The notes under the pieces are model-generated. The model was not told the DNA's origin. It was given only the letters and a program-made list of their open reading frames with translations, and did no database searches. Positions 17,844 to 26,697 of a stretch of DNA of 64,000 nt are shown here, one piece after another (within the stretch, counting starts at the first letter, position 1; each line of letters begins with the position of its first letter). Source of the DNA: Betaproteobacteria bacterium (GTDB lineage Bacteria; Pseudomonadota; Gammaproteobacteria; Burkholderiales; Burkholderiaceae_A); NCBI GenBank assembly GCA_016868305.1, contig VGHK01000007.1, positions 1 to 64,000 of the forward strand, written 5' to 3'. The position numbers and the translations under genes are program-made.

Positions 17844-20800
17844 CTAACGAATACCAATAATCGCGTCAAACAAAGTGCTGGCCGTCTGCATCACCTTGGC
17901 ACTGGCCTGGTAGGCCTGCTGAAACCGAATCAGGTCGGCAGCCTCTTCGTCTAGGCTTACCCCCGAGACCTTGTCGCGGGCCTGCACGGCCTGGTCTTTT
18001 ACGACCTCAAGTGCTTTTTGGGCGATGCTGGATTGGAAGGCCAGGTTTCCAATATTGGTAACCGTCTGGCCATAGGCATCGGACAGCGTGCGGCTCTCGG
18101 CACCGCCGACAATCCGCGCGTTCTGTAGCTCGGCGATACGAATCATGTTGGCGTTATTGCCAATGCCATCCACGTTGCCGTCTACTGCAAAACGATCACC
18201 AGCCAATGGTGGCCTGTTTAGAAATAGCGTGGTACCCCGGTAGCCAATGCCAAGTTGGGGGTCGTACTGACGGTCTGCCACAACACTGCCGGTATTGCGA
18301 TCAACAATCTGGTATCGGCTATTGCTGGTAAAGACCACCTCAAAAGGTTCGGCACGCAGAGCCGCCACTGCATCCAGGCTGCCGGGCCGATAGGTGGCAC
18401 CAAGCCTAAAGCTAGCCCCAAGGTCTGGGCGCTGGGTAAGGTCGTCTGGGTTGGGCACATGGGTAAGCGAAGAAAAAACCAACAGGTCTTCCTTTACCGT
18501 GCCGCTGACATACACCCCGGTGCGAAAGCCTAAGCTTGCCAGGTTGGTGGTAAAGCCAGCACTGCCCAGACCTATCCGCACCTGCGAATCGGCCCGCTCG
18601 CCATCAGGCACAAACTCACGGGTAACCGAAGTCATGGTAACCCCTGCTGTACCCAGGTTTGAAAGGGTAAGGTCGCGTACGTTGCCCGCCCCTGGAGAAG
18701 ACCGCACGGTAAGCGTGCCATCAAGGTTCAAAATGAATTCGCGCTGCGACCCGGTAAGAGACGAACTGCCGTACTCGCGCTCAAGGGCTCTTTTTACGGC
18801 CTGGGCGATATCTTTGGCGGGAGTTTCGGCAAGCACCGCGACCCGCACCCCGCCAATCTCAATCTCACCATTGCCAATTGCATTTGAGAAGCTTAGGGTC
18901 TGCTCCTCACCCTGGCCCAAGAGGGTTTGGCGAAACCGTAGGCTCTGAAAAGGCTGTTCGTCTGAGTCTGTGAAAACACTCACCGACCCGTTGGGGTTCA
19001 CGACGCGATCCACATCGAGCTGCAAAGCGATTTCCAGCCCACGAAAATCGCGGGTGGTGAGGTTCATAAAAACCCCAGTGTCCGTACCTGGTGTTCCGAC
19101 AGCAGACGAGAAACCAAGATTGGTCACATTACCAAGGGCTGTCGCAAACCTTACGGTAAGGCTTCCATCCGCGCCCACATCCAGCCCAATGCCCTGGGCG
19201 TCATAGCCCAAGCGTTCAAGCCCCGCGTAATTTTCGGTGCGCGTGCGGAGCGCCTGGGCTACCTTGTTTGCTACCTGTAAAGAGGAATCCCCTTGGGCAA
19301 CCGCTACATCCACGTCGCCAACCCGAATACTGCCCGCAGCCGTAGCAGGCCCAAACCGCAGAACCTGCTGCTCACCCACGCCGAGACTGCCCTGGCTCGC
19401 GGGGTCTCTTGTCAGACGACTGGAAATACCGGAGTCGGCCGAGCTCACCTGAATGGGACCTCGGGCAGTTTCGGTGAGGGCAAACTCAATCAGCACCTGT
19501 CCATCATCAAAGGCCTGCACATGCCGGCCCTTAAACGATGCAAAGTCAGCATCGTTACCAATCGCATTGGCAACCTGCTGGGCAACCTCAGACGGGGTGG
19601 CGCCAGCGGCAATCGTAAGGTTTAAGGTCTTGTCTGCCCCCCCGGCCGTAATGCCAGGCAAAACCAGACTAAGCGTGCCATCGCTACCAATCCCAGAAAA
19701 ACTGAGGGTCTGCTGCTCGCCTCGGCCCCAGGCGGGCTGCGCATGTATCCAGGCCTGAAGGTGCTCGGCCTTAATACGAAACGCTCCTGGATTACCAGGG
19801 TCTGGCGCCGGAAGGTTTTCCACCGAAACCTGCCTACGAATCAGCCGCCCCTCACGGTCGGTGAACTCGGTAAACAGGGTTGGAACGGAGTTCACCTGCT
19901 CGAGCCTTAATGCGCCCAGGGGCTGGCCGTTTAAGGTTAGGGCGCCTTCCTGGTAGATTGCTTCCCCAGGTACTGCGGTCTGAATGCCGATGCGGCCAGA
20001 AAGAATCTCTGCTGGAATGCGCTCGATACTGCCAAAGACATGGTCTTCATTGAGCCGGGGCACCTCTTGCACCGAGGCCTTCACACCATAAAAGAGCTCC
20101 ATGCCCTGGTACGACAGTTCGTCTGCAGCATTAAGGTACTGCGTGGAGTAACTGGCCCCGGGCTCAAACGACACACCTGCTAGGCGCGCCTGGGTCATAA
20201 ACTCCTCGCCTGCCTGGTCTATGAGGGACTGACGCTCCTCACGGGTAAGCGCACGACCAAGGCTCTGTTCGGCCTGGGCAATGCGCAGATCCGCCAGCTG
20301 CCGGCCCAAAAGATGTCGGCCATCGCGTGTGAATACCTGTAGGTCAATAGGCTCACCATTAAGGTCGCCGAGATAAAGGCTGGTATCTGCATAGCCTGCG
20401 GGAATTATCGATATCGGGGTGGGACGAATGCGGTCAAACCGAATCGCCTGATCTACCAGGCTATTGTTGTCTAGTACCGTGCGGCCATCGTCTGACACCA
20501 CCCGGTCGAGCCAGAGGCTGCGGTCTTGGGCATAGTCTTGGGGGGTCTCAAACAGCCGGGCCCCGGCCCCGCTGGGATTAAACTGGTTTTCAATCACCCG
20601 AAACCGGGCGGCAGCGGCAATACGATTAGGGTCTTCAATGGCCAGTCGAATTCCCGCAGCGGCGTTATTGCCAATATTCAAAAATAAAATCTCACCATCC
20701 CGCGGGCTTCCGGAGAAATTAATCTTGATACCGTTAATCTCTGCAGAGCCCACACCCGTGGCCGAACGCCCCGTAACCGTGTCAGTAACGGTCCATTGCC

Positions 20801-22301
20801 CTCGGGTTTCCAGGTTGTCAACACGGGCTGTCGAGACACCATTAACCAGACGAAATGACAAGTTGTAGGCACCCAGTACGGGGCTGGTAACGATCAGCCC
20901 AGCGTCTACCCCGGGCTCCACCGCAAGCTGCCGACCAAAGGCGCCTTCAAGCGAGGCCTGTCCGGTGCGGTAATAGTCGGCAAGCTCCTCGGGGCTAAGC
21001 CGCTGTCCACCTTCCAAAAAATTGCGCAGCTGCTGCTGTACCTGTGGCAGTTCAAGCACGGTGCCTGCACTAAGGGTCTCGGTAACGGACACGGCGCCCG
21101 ACAAGACCAATGCCTTACTGAGCCCATTAAGGGTAACGACAATCTGGTCACCGACCCGAAACTCTCCAGATAGGCTAAGGTTATTTACCTGGCCTGAATT
21201 GGCCTGGTAAGAAAGCTGCAGGCTATTGGCAGAAAAGTCATCAACGGTCTTAAGGCTTGCCGCCACTACCGCCTGGGTCTCACCGACTGCGGGAGTTACC
21301 GTAAACTGCGGATCCACCGAAAAAACATCCTGGCCATTGCGGCCCTGAAGGTCTATGCCCTCACGGTGTATCGCATTTACCTCACGAATCACCACCTTGG
21401 CAAGGTCGTTAAGCTCATTGACAACCGGCTCTAGTAGCTGGCTGCGAAAGCCCATCAGGCCTGCGATGGCACCCCCGGTAAAACCGGAGACAATCTCGGC
21501 ATTAGAGACGCCCCGATTGATCACCAGATCAATCTTTCCTGCCTGGGCATTGCTAAAAACCGTAGATACTGGTCGGCTTACCTCGTTCTCCACCAAAACC
21601 CCAGCGGTATTCGACGACCCAATGCGAACTGTAACGACCCCACTACTAGACTCAGACACGCGAATCTTGGCAAGCTCAGCCATCTCACGTAGCACCTGGT
21701 CACGCTGGTCTAAAAGGGCTGGGGGCTGACGCTCCAGATACTTGGTCTTCAAAAGCTGGGTATTTATCTGCGCCAACTGAGAAGACAGGTTGTTAAGCTT
21801 ATTAACGTTTGTTGCAATCGCCTCACGGCTTTCTTGTTCCACCAGCTGAAGCTGACCCTCAAGTGTCTGAAAACGGCTGGCAAGCCCCTCGGCCTTACTC
21901 ACAAACTGGCTGCGCAGTATTAATGAAGAGGGGTCGGAAGACAGCTGGCGGGCCGCATCGAAGAACTGGTCAAAGGCGGAAAGCAGGCCCACGTCTTCGC
22001 TGCCCATAATGTTGACCACCCGATTGGCATAGTTCAGCAAAGGCGTCTGAGTGCCAAGCTCGGTTGTCGCATCGCGCAGGCTGTTCTCAATGAACTCATC
22101 ATAGAGTCGGCGAACCCCGGTCATTACCACCCCTGTACCCAGATAGGTCGTGGCCTGCTGGCGTGGAGCCCCCTCTATAAGATTGGCCTCCTGGCGGCTA
22201 TAGCCAACACTGCCCACGTTGGCTATATTGTTTGATACCACCCCCAGGGCACGCTGATAAACCGAAACAGCGCCACTGGCAATCGATACCAAGTCGCTCA
22301 T
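17844..22301 (-). CDS. flgK: giant flagellar hook-associated protein FlgK (1485 aa)
   Basis: N-terminus LVSIASGAVSVYQRALGVVSNNIANVGSVGYSRQEANL and C-terminus VSGVSLDEEAADLIRFQQAYQASAKVMQTASTLFDAII. Confidence 0.95.
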   Translation of the reverse strand: MSDLVSIASGAVSVYQRALGVVSNNIANVGSVGYSRQEANLIEGAPRQQATTYLGTGVVMTGVRRLYDEFIENSLRDATTELGTQTPLLNYANRVVNIMGSEDVGLLSAFDQFFDAARQLSSDPSSLILRSQFVSKAEGLASRFQTLEGQLQLVEQESREAIATNVNKLNNLSSQLAQINTQLLKTKYLERQPPALLDQRDQVLREMAELAKIRVSESSSGVVTVRIGSSNTAGVLVENEVSRPVSTVFSNAQAGKIDLVINRGVSNAEIVSGFTGGAIAGLMGFRSQLLEPVVNELNDLAKVVIREVNAIHREGIDLQGRNGQDVFSVDPQFTVTPAVGETQAVVAASLKTVDDFSANSLQLSYQANSGQVNNLSLSGEFRVGDQIVVTLNGLSKALVLSGAVSVTETLSAGTVLELPQVQQQLRNFLEGGQRLSPEELADYYRTGQASLEGAFGRQLAVEPGVDAGLIVTSPVLGAYNLSFRLVNGVSTARVDNLETRGQWTVTDTVTGRSATGVGSAEINGIKINFSGSPRDGEILFLNIGNNAAAGIRLAIEDPNRIAAAARFRVIENQFNPSGAGARLFETPQDYAQDRSLWLDRVVSDDGRTVLDNNSLVDQAIRFDRIRPTPISIIPAGYADTSLYLGDLNGEPIDLQVFTRDGRHLLGRQLADLRIAQAEQSLGRALTREERQSLIDQAGEEFMTQARLAGVSFEPGASYSTQYLNAADELSYQGMELFYGVKASVQEVPRLNEDHVFGSIERIPAEILSGRIGIQTAVPGEAIYQEGALTLNGQPLGALRLEQVNSVPTLFTEFTDREGRLIRRQVSVENLPAPDPGNPGAFRIKAEHLQAWIHAQPAWGRGEQQTLSFSGIGSDGTLSLVLPGITAGGADKTLNLTIAAGATPSEVAQQVANAIGNDADFASFKGRHVQAFDDGQVLIEFALTETARGPIQVSSADSGISSRLTRDPASQGSLGVGEQQVLRFGPATAAGSIRVGDVDVAVAQGDSSLQVANKVAQALRTRTENYAGLERLGYDAQGIGLDVGADGSLTVRFATALGNVTNLGFSSAVGTPGTDTGVFMNLTTRDFRGLEIALQLDVDRVVNPNGSVSVFTDSDEQPFQSLRFRQTLLGQGEEQTLSFSNAIGNGEIEIGGVRVAVLAETPAKDIAQAVKRALEREYGSSSLTGSQREFILNLDGTLTVRSSPGAGNVRDLTLSNLGTAGVTMTSVTREFVPDGERADSQVRIGLGSAGFTTNLASLGFRTGVYVSGTVKEDLLVFSSLTHVPNPDDLTQRPDLGASFRLGATYRPGSLDAVAALRAEPFEVVFTSNSRYQIVDRNTGSVVADRQYDPQLGIGYRGTTLFLNRPPLAGDRFAVDGNVDGIGNNANMIRIAELQNARIVGGAESRTLSDAYGQTVTNIGNLAFQSSIAQKALEVVKDQAVQARDKVSGVSLDEEAADLIRFQQAYQASAKVMQTASTLFDAIIGIR

Positions 22302-22853
22302 TTATTTGAGCGCCTTAAAAGGGTTGGGGTCAATCGGCAGGCTTGCAGGCCGCACTGGCAGGGCAATACCGGCTGCTGGGCTCGGGGCTGCGCCCAGAGG
22401 CAGGCCTTGGTTATCGGTTACCCCAAGTCCATAGGTCTTTCTCTCAAGCCGCATAGGCTTGGTTGCGCCAGGTGCCTCTAGCCGCCTTTGGTTCAATACC
22501 TCTGCGGCAGACTGTTGCCGCTCCAGATTACTAACCAGCATGTCGGCAATACCGACTGCGCCACGCTTGGCCATCTGTAGCGATATCTCGCGGTCGAACA
22601 GAGCCTCATAGGTTTCTGTAGTGGAGTCATTGGTGAGTTCATCTTTTTCAATCGAGGCCCGCATCGACTTCAGCATCTCTTGGATGAACAGGGCCTCAAA
22701 CTGCTCGGCTGCCTTGCGCAGCGCTGCCTTCTGACCCGCCTGCGCTGCCGGGGCATCGCCTACCGTGCCACCAGGCACCGCCGAAGCCTCCCTACGCGCC
22801 TGGGCCTTGAGGCTCTGCAGGCTATCGAAGTCGAAGGCGGATTTTACGTCCAT
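22302..22853 (-). CDS. flgJ: FlgJ rod-scaffold domain protein (no muramidase domain)
   Basis: AAEQFEALFIQEMLKSMRAS...EALFDREISLQMAKRGAVGIADMLV. Confidence 0.92.
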   Translation of the reverse strand: MDVKSAFDFDSLQSLKAQARREASAVPGGTVGDAPAAQAGQKAALRKAAEQFEALFIQEMLKSMRASIEKDELTNDSTTETYEALFDREISLQMAKRGAVGIADMLVSNLERQQSAAEVLNQRRLEAPGATKPMRLERKTYGLGVTDNQGLPLGAAPSPAAGIALPVRPASLPIDPNPFKALK

Positions 22854-22896
22854 TGATACGTTCCTTATTTCGTTTGCGGTGCGGTAGTAAAAGGGC

Positions 22897-24087
22897 TTAG
22901 ATCACCACGAGCTCGGCCCTAAGACTGCCTGAGCTTTTCAAGGCCTCCAGAATCGCGATTAGCGCTGACGGGGTAGCCCCCACCTGATTCACAGCGTCTA
23001 CGATCTGCCGCAGGTCCACCCCAGGCTGAAAGAGAAACATAGGCTTTCGCGGTTCTTCCACCGTCACCTCTGCATTCTCAACAGGTGCGGTCTGTCCTGC
23101 CGAAAGGGGTGCTGGCTGACTAATCTCATTGGTGGCGGCCACCATGACGGAAATCGTGCCGTGGGATACGGCTGCGGCAGTCACTTTCACATTGCGACTG
23201 ATCACCACCGTACCGGTTCGAGAGTTGACCACCACACGGGCGGGCGGCTCTCCGGGCGTTACCCGGAGGTTCTCGACCATACTCATAAAAGACACCCGCT
23301 GCCCGGGGTTAGCAGGGGCCCGTATGGCAATAGACACCGGATCAATCGCTGTAGCCACACCCTGGCCAAAGTTGCTATTGATCGCATTAACAATGCCGTT
23401 AGTGGTGGTGAAGTCTGAGGCGTGTACATTCAACACCATGTACTCAGAGGTCTCAAAAGGCGTAGGAACAGACCGCTCTACAATGGCCCCATTCGGAACG
23501 CGGGCCGCGGTTGCCACACCGATTGTCACTCGCGAACCGGCAGCCTCTTCGCGTACGCCAGTAGCAGTGAGCGCCCCTTGGGCGAGGGCGTATACCTGAC
23601 CATCCACGCCACGCAGGCTGGTAAGAATCAGGTTGCCGCCGCGCAGGCTCTTGGCCTTGCCAATTGCAGAGACATTAATATCGATACGCTGACCGGGTTT
23701 GGCAAATCCTGGGAGCTCGGCCGTTACCATCACGGCCGCGACGTTTTTCACATCCATCTTTCCGCCCGCAGCGGTGTCGAAGTCGCCGAGAGATCCTCCG
23801 ACATTCACGCCAAGCCGGGTGAGCATGGCCTTAATGCTTGAGGCAGTCACGCTAAGATCGGCGCCGTCACCTGTGCCCTCAAGGCCCACCACCAGGCCGT
23901 AGCCAAGCAACTGGTTTGACCGCATGCTAGCCAAAGAGGCAAGGTCTTTTACCCTATCTGCCTTAGCAACCGGCGTAAGGATAATGCCAAGCAAAATTGC
24001 TACAAGCATCATAGAAACCATACGCAGGGACCGCTGCAGCCTGGTCTCGTATGCCGTCGGATCGTTTAAAAAGTAGATCATGGCCAC
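22897..24087 (-). CDS. flgI: flagellar P-ring protein FlgI
   Basis: ADRVKDLASLASMRSNQLLGYGLVVGLEGTGDG. Confidence 0.96.
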   Translation of the reverse strand: MAMIYFLNDPTAYETRLQRSLRMVSMMLVAILLGIILTPVAKADRVKDLASLASMRSNQLLGYGLVVGLEGTGDGADLSVTASSIKAMLTRLGVNVGGSLGDFDTAAGGKMDVKNVAAVMVTAELPGFAKPGQRIDINVSAIGKAKSLRGGNLILTSLRGVDGQVYALAQGALTATGVREEAAGSRVTIGVATAARVPNGAIVERSVPTPFETSEYMVLNVHASDFTTTNGIVNAINSNFGQGVATAIDPVSIAIRAPANPGQRVSFMSMVENLRVTPGEPPARVVVNSRTGTVVISRNVKVTAAAVSHGTISVMVAATNEISQPAPLSAGQTAPVENAEVTVEEPRKPMFLFQPGVDLRQIVDAVNQVGATPSALIAILEALKSSGSLRAELVVI

Positions 24088-24125
24088 TTCCTTGGGTTGT
24101 TTTTGTTATGGGTCAGGGCCAATGA

Positions 24126-24809
24126 TTAGAACGGCCAGAGCTTCATCAGAAACCCGGTACCCCAGGGCACCTTGGCAGCACTGGCAAGGTCTCCGGTACC
24201 GGTGTAAGAAATCTGGGCATTGGCAAGTCGGCGGGAGAACACTGTGCCATCGGGGCCCACGTCATCGGTACGCACAATGCCGGCCACACGAATCACCTCA
24301 CTACCCTCAGAAAGATCAAGCTGCTTTTCGCCGCGTACCACCAGGTTTCCATTCGGGAGCACCTGGGTTACCGTAGCGGCAATTGACCCGCGCAGGGTGG
24401 CACGTTGGGCCGCAGTGCCCGAACCGTTACTCTCAATTGTGCTACCCGATAAGGGCAGGCCAGCCAATGCCTTCGGAAATGGCAGCTTCGGGGTTAGGCT
24501 CTCCATAATGTCGTTACTACTCTCACGGGTTGCGGTGGTACTGTTACGGCGGTCGGCCTGTGTCTCTTCATTAAGAATCACGGTAACAATGTCACCCACC
24601 TTGTAGTCACGCTTGCGACCAAACCAGTTGTCGTTACGACCCCCGTTATAGATAGACCCTGTGGCCGCTGAGGGCGGCTCCACCGGAATCTGCACCATGG
24701 GTGCAAACTCGGCATCGGCCATTTTGGGTTTGCTGGCACAGCCAGCTACAGTTAAAGCTAGGCAGGCCGATACCAGAACATGGGTAGATGTCACTTCAAA
24801 GCGTCTCAT
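24126..24809 (-). CDS. flgH: flagellar L-ring lipoprotein FlgH
   Basis: lipobox TVAGCAS; RKRDYKVGDIVTVILNEETQADRRNST. Confidence 0.95.
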   Translation of the reverse strand: MRRFEVTSTHVLVSACLALTVAGCASKPKMADAEFAPMVQIPVEPPSAATGSIYNGGRNDNWFGRKRDYKVGDIVTVILNEETQADRRNSTTATRESSNDIMESLTPKLPFPKALAGLPLSGSTIESNGSGTAAQRATLRGSIAATVTQVLPNGNLVVRGEKQLDLSEGSEVIRVAGIVRTDDVGPDGTVFSRRLANAQISYTGTGDLASAAKVPWGTGFLMKLWPF

Positions 24810-24881
24810 GGTGCGGTTTCCTATTTGTCTTGTGGCAGTTAAATTAATGGATGGTTAATGGGCTAGAAGGCTAAGTGCTGC

Positions 24882-25688
24882 TTAGAGGTTCTGGTTCAGG
24901 AACCGCAGCATGCCGTCGGTCGCCGAGATGCTCTTAGAGTTCACCTCGTAGGCGCGTTGGGTCTCAATCATGTTGACCATCTCTTCAACCACATTCACGT
25001 TTGAAGCCTCCAACATGCCCTGGCGAAGAAAGCCAATGCCCTCGGTACCCGGAACCAGCACAATCGGGGCACCGCTGGCGGCAGTTTCTTTGTAGAGGTT
25101 CTGGCCCATGGGCTGAAGCCCTGCGGGATTAATAAACCGTGCCAGGTTGATCTGGCCAAGCGCCACCTGGCCACCACCGGCAACCAGTTCCGCGGTAACA
25201 ATGCCGTCGCGGCCAATAGAAATAGAAGAGGCATTCGGCGGTATCACGATGGCTGGATCGAGAAAGTCGCCATGGCCAGTAACCACCTGCCCTCCGGCGT
25301 TGATCTTAAAGGCGCCATCGCGGGTGTAGGCGATCGTGCCGTCTGCCTGGGTGATCTGCATAAAGCCTGGGCCGTCAATGGCAATGTCCAGGGCATTATC
25401 AGAATTAATCATGTTGCCCTGGGAATGAATCTTTTCCGTGGCAAGAACTCGTGTTCCCGTTCCGACCATTAGCCCCGTGGGTGTCAGAGTATCGGCACCT
25501 GTCTGGCCGCCCGGCTGGCGAACGTTTTGGTAGAGCAGGTCTTCAAAGTTGGCCCGGTCTCGCTTGAAACCTGTGGTGTTAACGTTTGCCAGGTTGTTCG
25601 AGATCACGCTCATGCGCTTTCGCTGCGCATCGAGTCCGGTTTTGGCAATCCAAAGAGATGCATCCATGCTGAGGTTCCTTCCCACCAA
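24882..25688 (-). CDS. flgG: flagellar distal rod protein FlgG
   Basis: SLWIAKTGLDAQRKRMSVISNNLANVNTTGFKRDRANFEDLLYQN. Confidence 0.96.
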   Translation of the reverse strand: MVGRNLSMDASLWIAKTGLDAQRKRMSVISNNLANVNTTGFKRDRANFEDLLYQNVRQPGGQTGADTLTPTGLMVGTGTRVLATEKIHSQGNMINSDNALDIAIDGPGFMQITQADGTIAYTRDGAFKINAGGQVVTGHGDFLDPAIVIPPNASSISIGRDGIVTAELVAGGGQVALGQINLARFINPAGLQPMGQNLYKETAASGAPIVLVPGTEGIGFLRQGMLEASNVNVVEEMVNMIETQRAYEVNSKSISATDGMLRFLNQNL

Positions 25689-25710
25689 TCAGTCTTGACA
25701 GGCAGACCTA

Positions 25711-25726
25711 AGCAAGCTTCTTGCCA
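25711..25726 (-). promoter_or_regulatory. sigma54 promoter of the flgG operon: TGGCAAG-AAGC-TTGCT
   Basis: one mismatch to consensus; GG-N10-GC. Confidence 0.85.
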
Positions 25727-25738
25727 GATTTTGGGAAT

Positions 25739-25765
25739 AAAAAAGCGGCATGTCGTTGCCGCTTT
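25739..25765 (-). terminator. Rho-independent terminator between flgF and flgG
   Basis: minus strand AAAGCGGCAACGACATGCCGCTTTTTT. Confidence 0.85.
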
Positions 25766-25857
25766 GGGGGGGCTGGCCGTGAACCTTGAGGGCGGGTAGC
25801 CTTGCCGTTTTTACCGCGCCTGTGCCAAGAGCAGGCAGGCGATGAGCGAATGATTAA

Positions 25858-26625
25858 TTAGCCGCGCAGCATGGTGGCGCCCGACTCGTCGATATTCTTA
25901 GCCTCACGAATGAACTTAATGCTCTGCTCAAAAGACCGGCTTTCATCGATAAGCTTCACCAAAGCCAGAATAGGGTTCACGTTACTGCCCTCAAGCGCGC
26001 CCGAGACAACTTCTACAGGCACAGGCCCTGTGGGAAAATCACCAGTCACCCGGGTGTTATTTTGAAACGACTCAAAAAGGCCATCTTCACGCCGCACGAT
26101 TATCGTCTCGCTGGCATCGCGTAATAACAACTGCCCAACCAACACCTCTGCGGCCACCCCGGGCAGATTGGGGTCACGGGCAAAAACCTCGCCGCGCGGG
26201 GTAATGTTCACAGCGAATCCAGGGGGCACGTTTATGGGGCTGCCGCCTTCTGCGATCACCGGATGCCCCTGACCGTTCTCTAGAACCCCGCTGAGATTCA
26301 CCCGCAGATCGCCTCGCCGGGTAAAGGCAAGGTCGCCATTGGGTGCCTGAACCCCTAATAGGGTCTGCCCCTTAAAGGCAATATCCGTAGAGCTGCCGGT
26401 AACCATGAGTGCCCCCGGCGTAAGCAGCACGCGCTCAATCTTCTCCATCTGCGGAGAGATTCTCGTGTCATAGCCCATGCCCTCTGTCTTATTGGCCTGC
26501 ATGGCCGCTTCATAGCTCTTTTTAAAGCCAGGCGTGGATACGTTTGCCAGTTCATTGGTAAAAACATGCCGGGCGAGCCTGCGCTCGTTAATGGCATTTA
26601 AAGAGGTGTAGGCGAAACGGTCCAT
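25858..26625 (-). CDS. flgF: flagellar proximal rod protein FlgF
   Basis: MDRFAYTSLNAINERRLARHVFTNELANVSTPGFKKS; position between flgE and flgG. Confidence 0.93.
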   Translation of the reverse strand: MDRFAYTSLNAINERRLARHVFTNELANVSTPGFKKSYEAAMQANKTEGMGYDTRISPQMEKIERVLLTPGALMVTGSSTDIAFKGQTLLGVQAPNGDLAFTRRGDLRVNLSGVLENGQGHPVIAEGGSPINVPPGFAVNITPRGEVFARDPNLPGVAAEVLVGQLLLRDASETIIVRREDGLFESFQNNTRVTGDFPTGPVPVEVVSGALEGSNVNPILALVKLIDESRSFEQSIKFIREAKNIDESGATMLRG

Positions 26626-26697
26626 GGGCGACTCCTTAGGGGGCGGCGGCGCAGCTTAGCAGTCAGACTGGTAAGGCGCGCTGCCTAGCCTCTTTTA

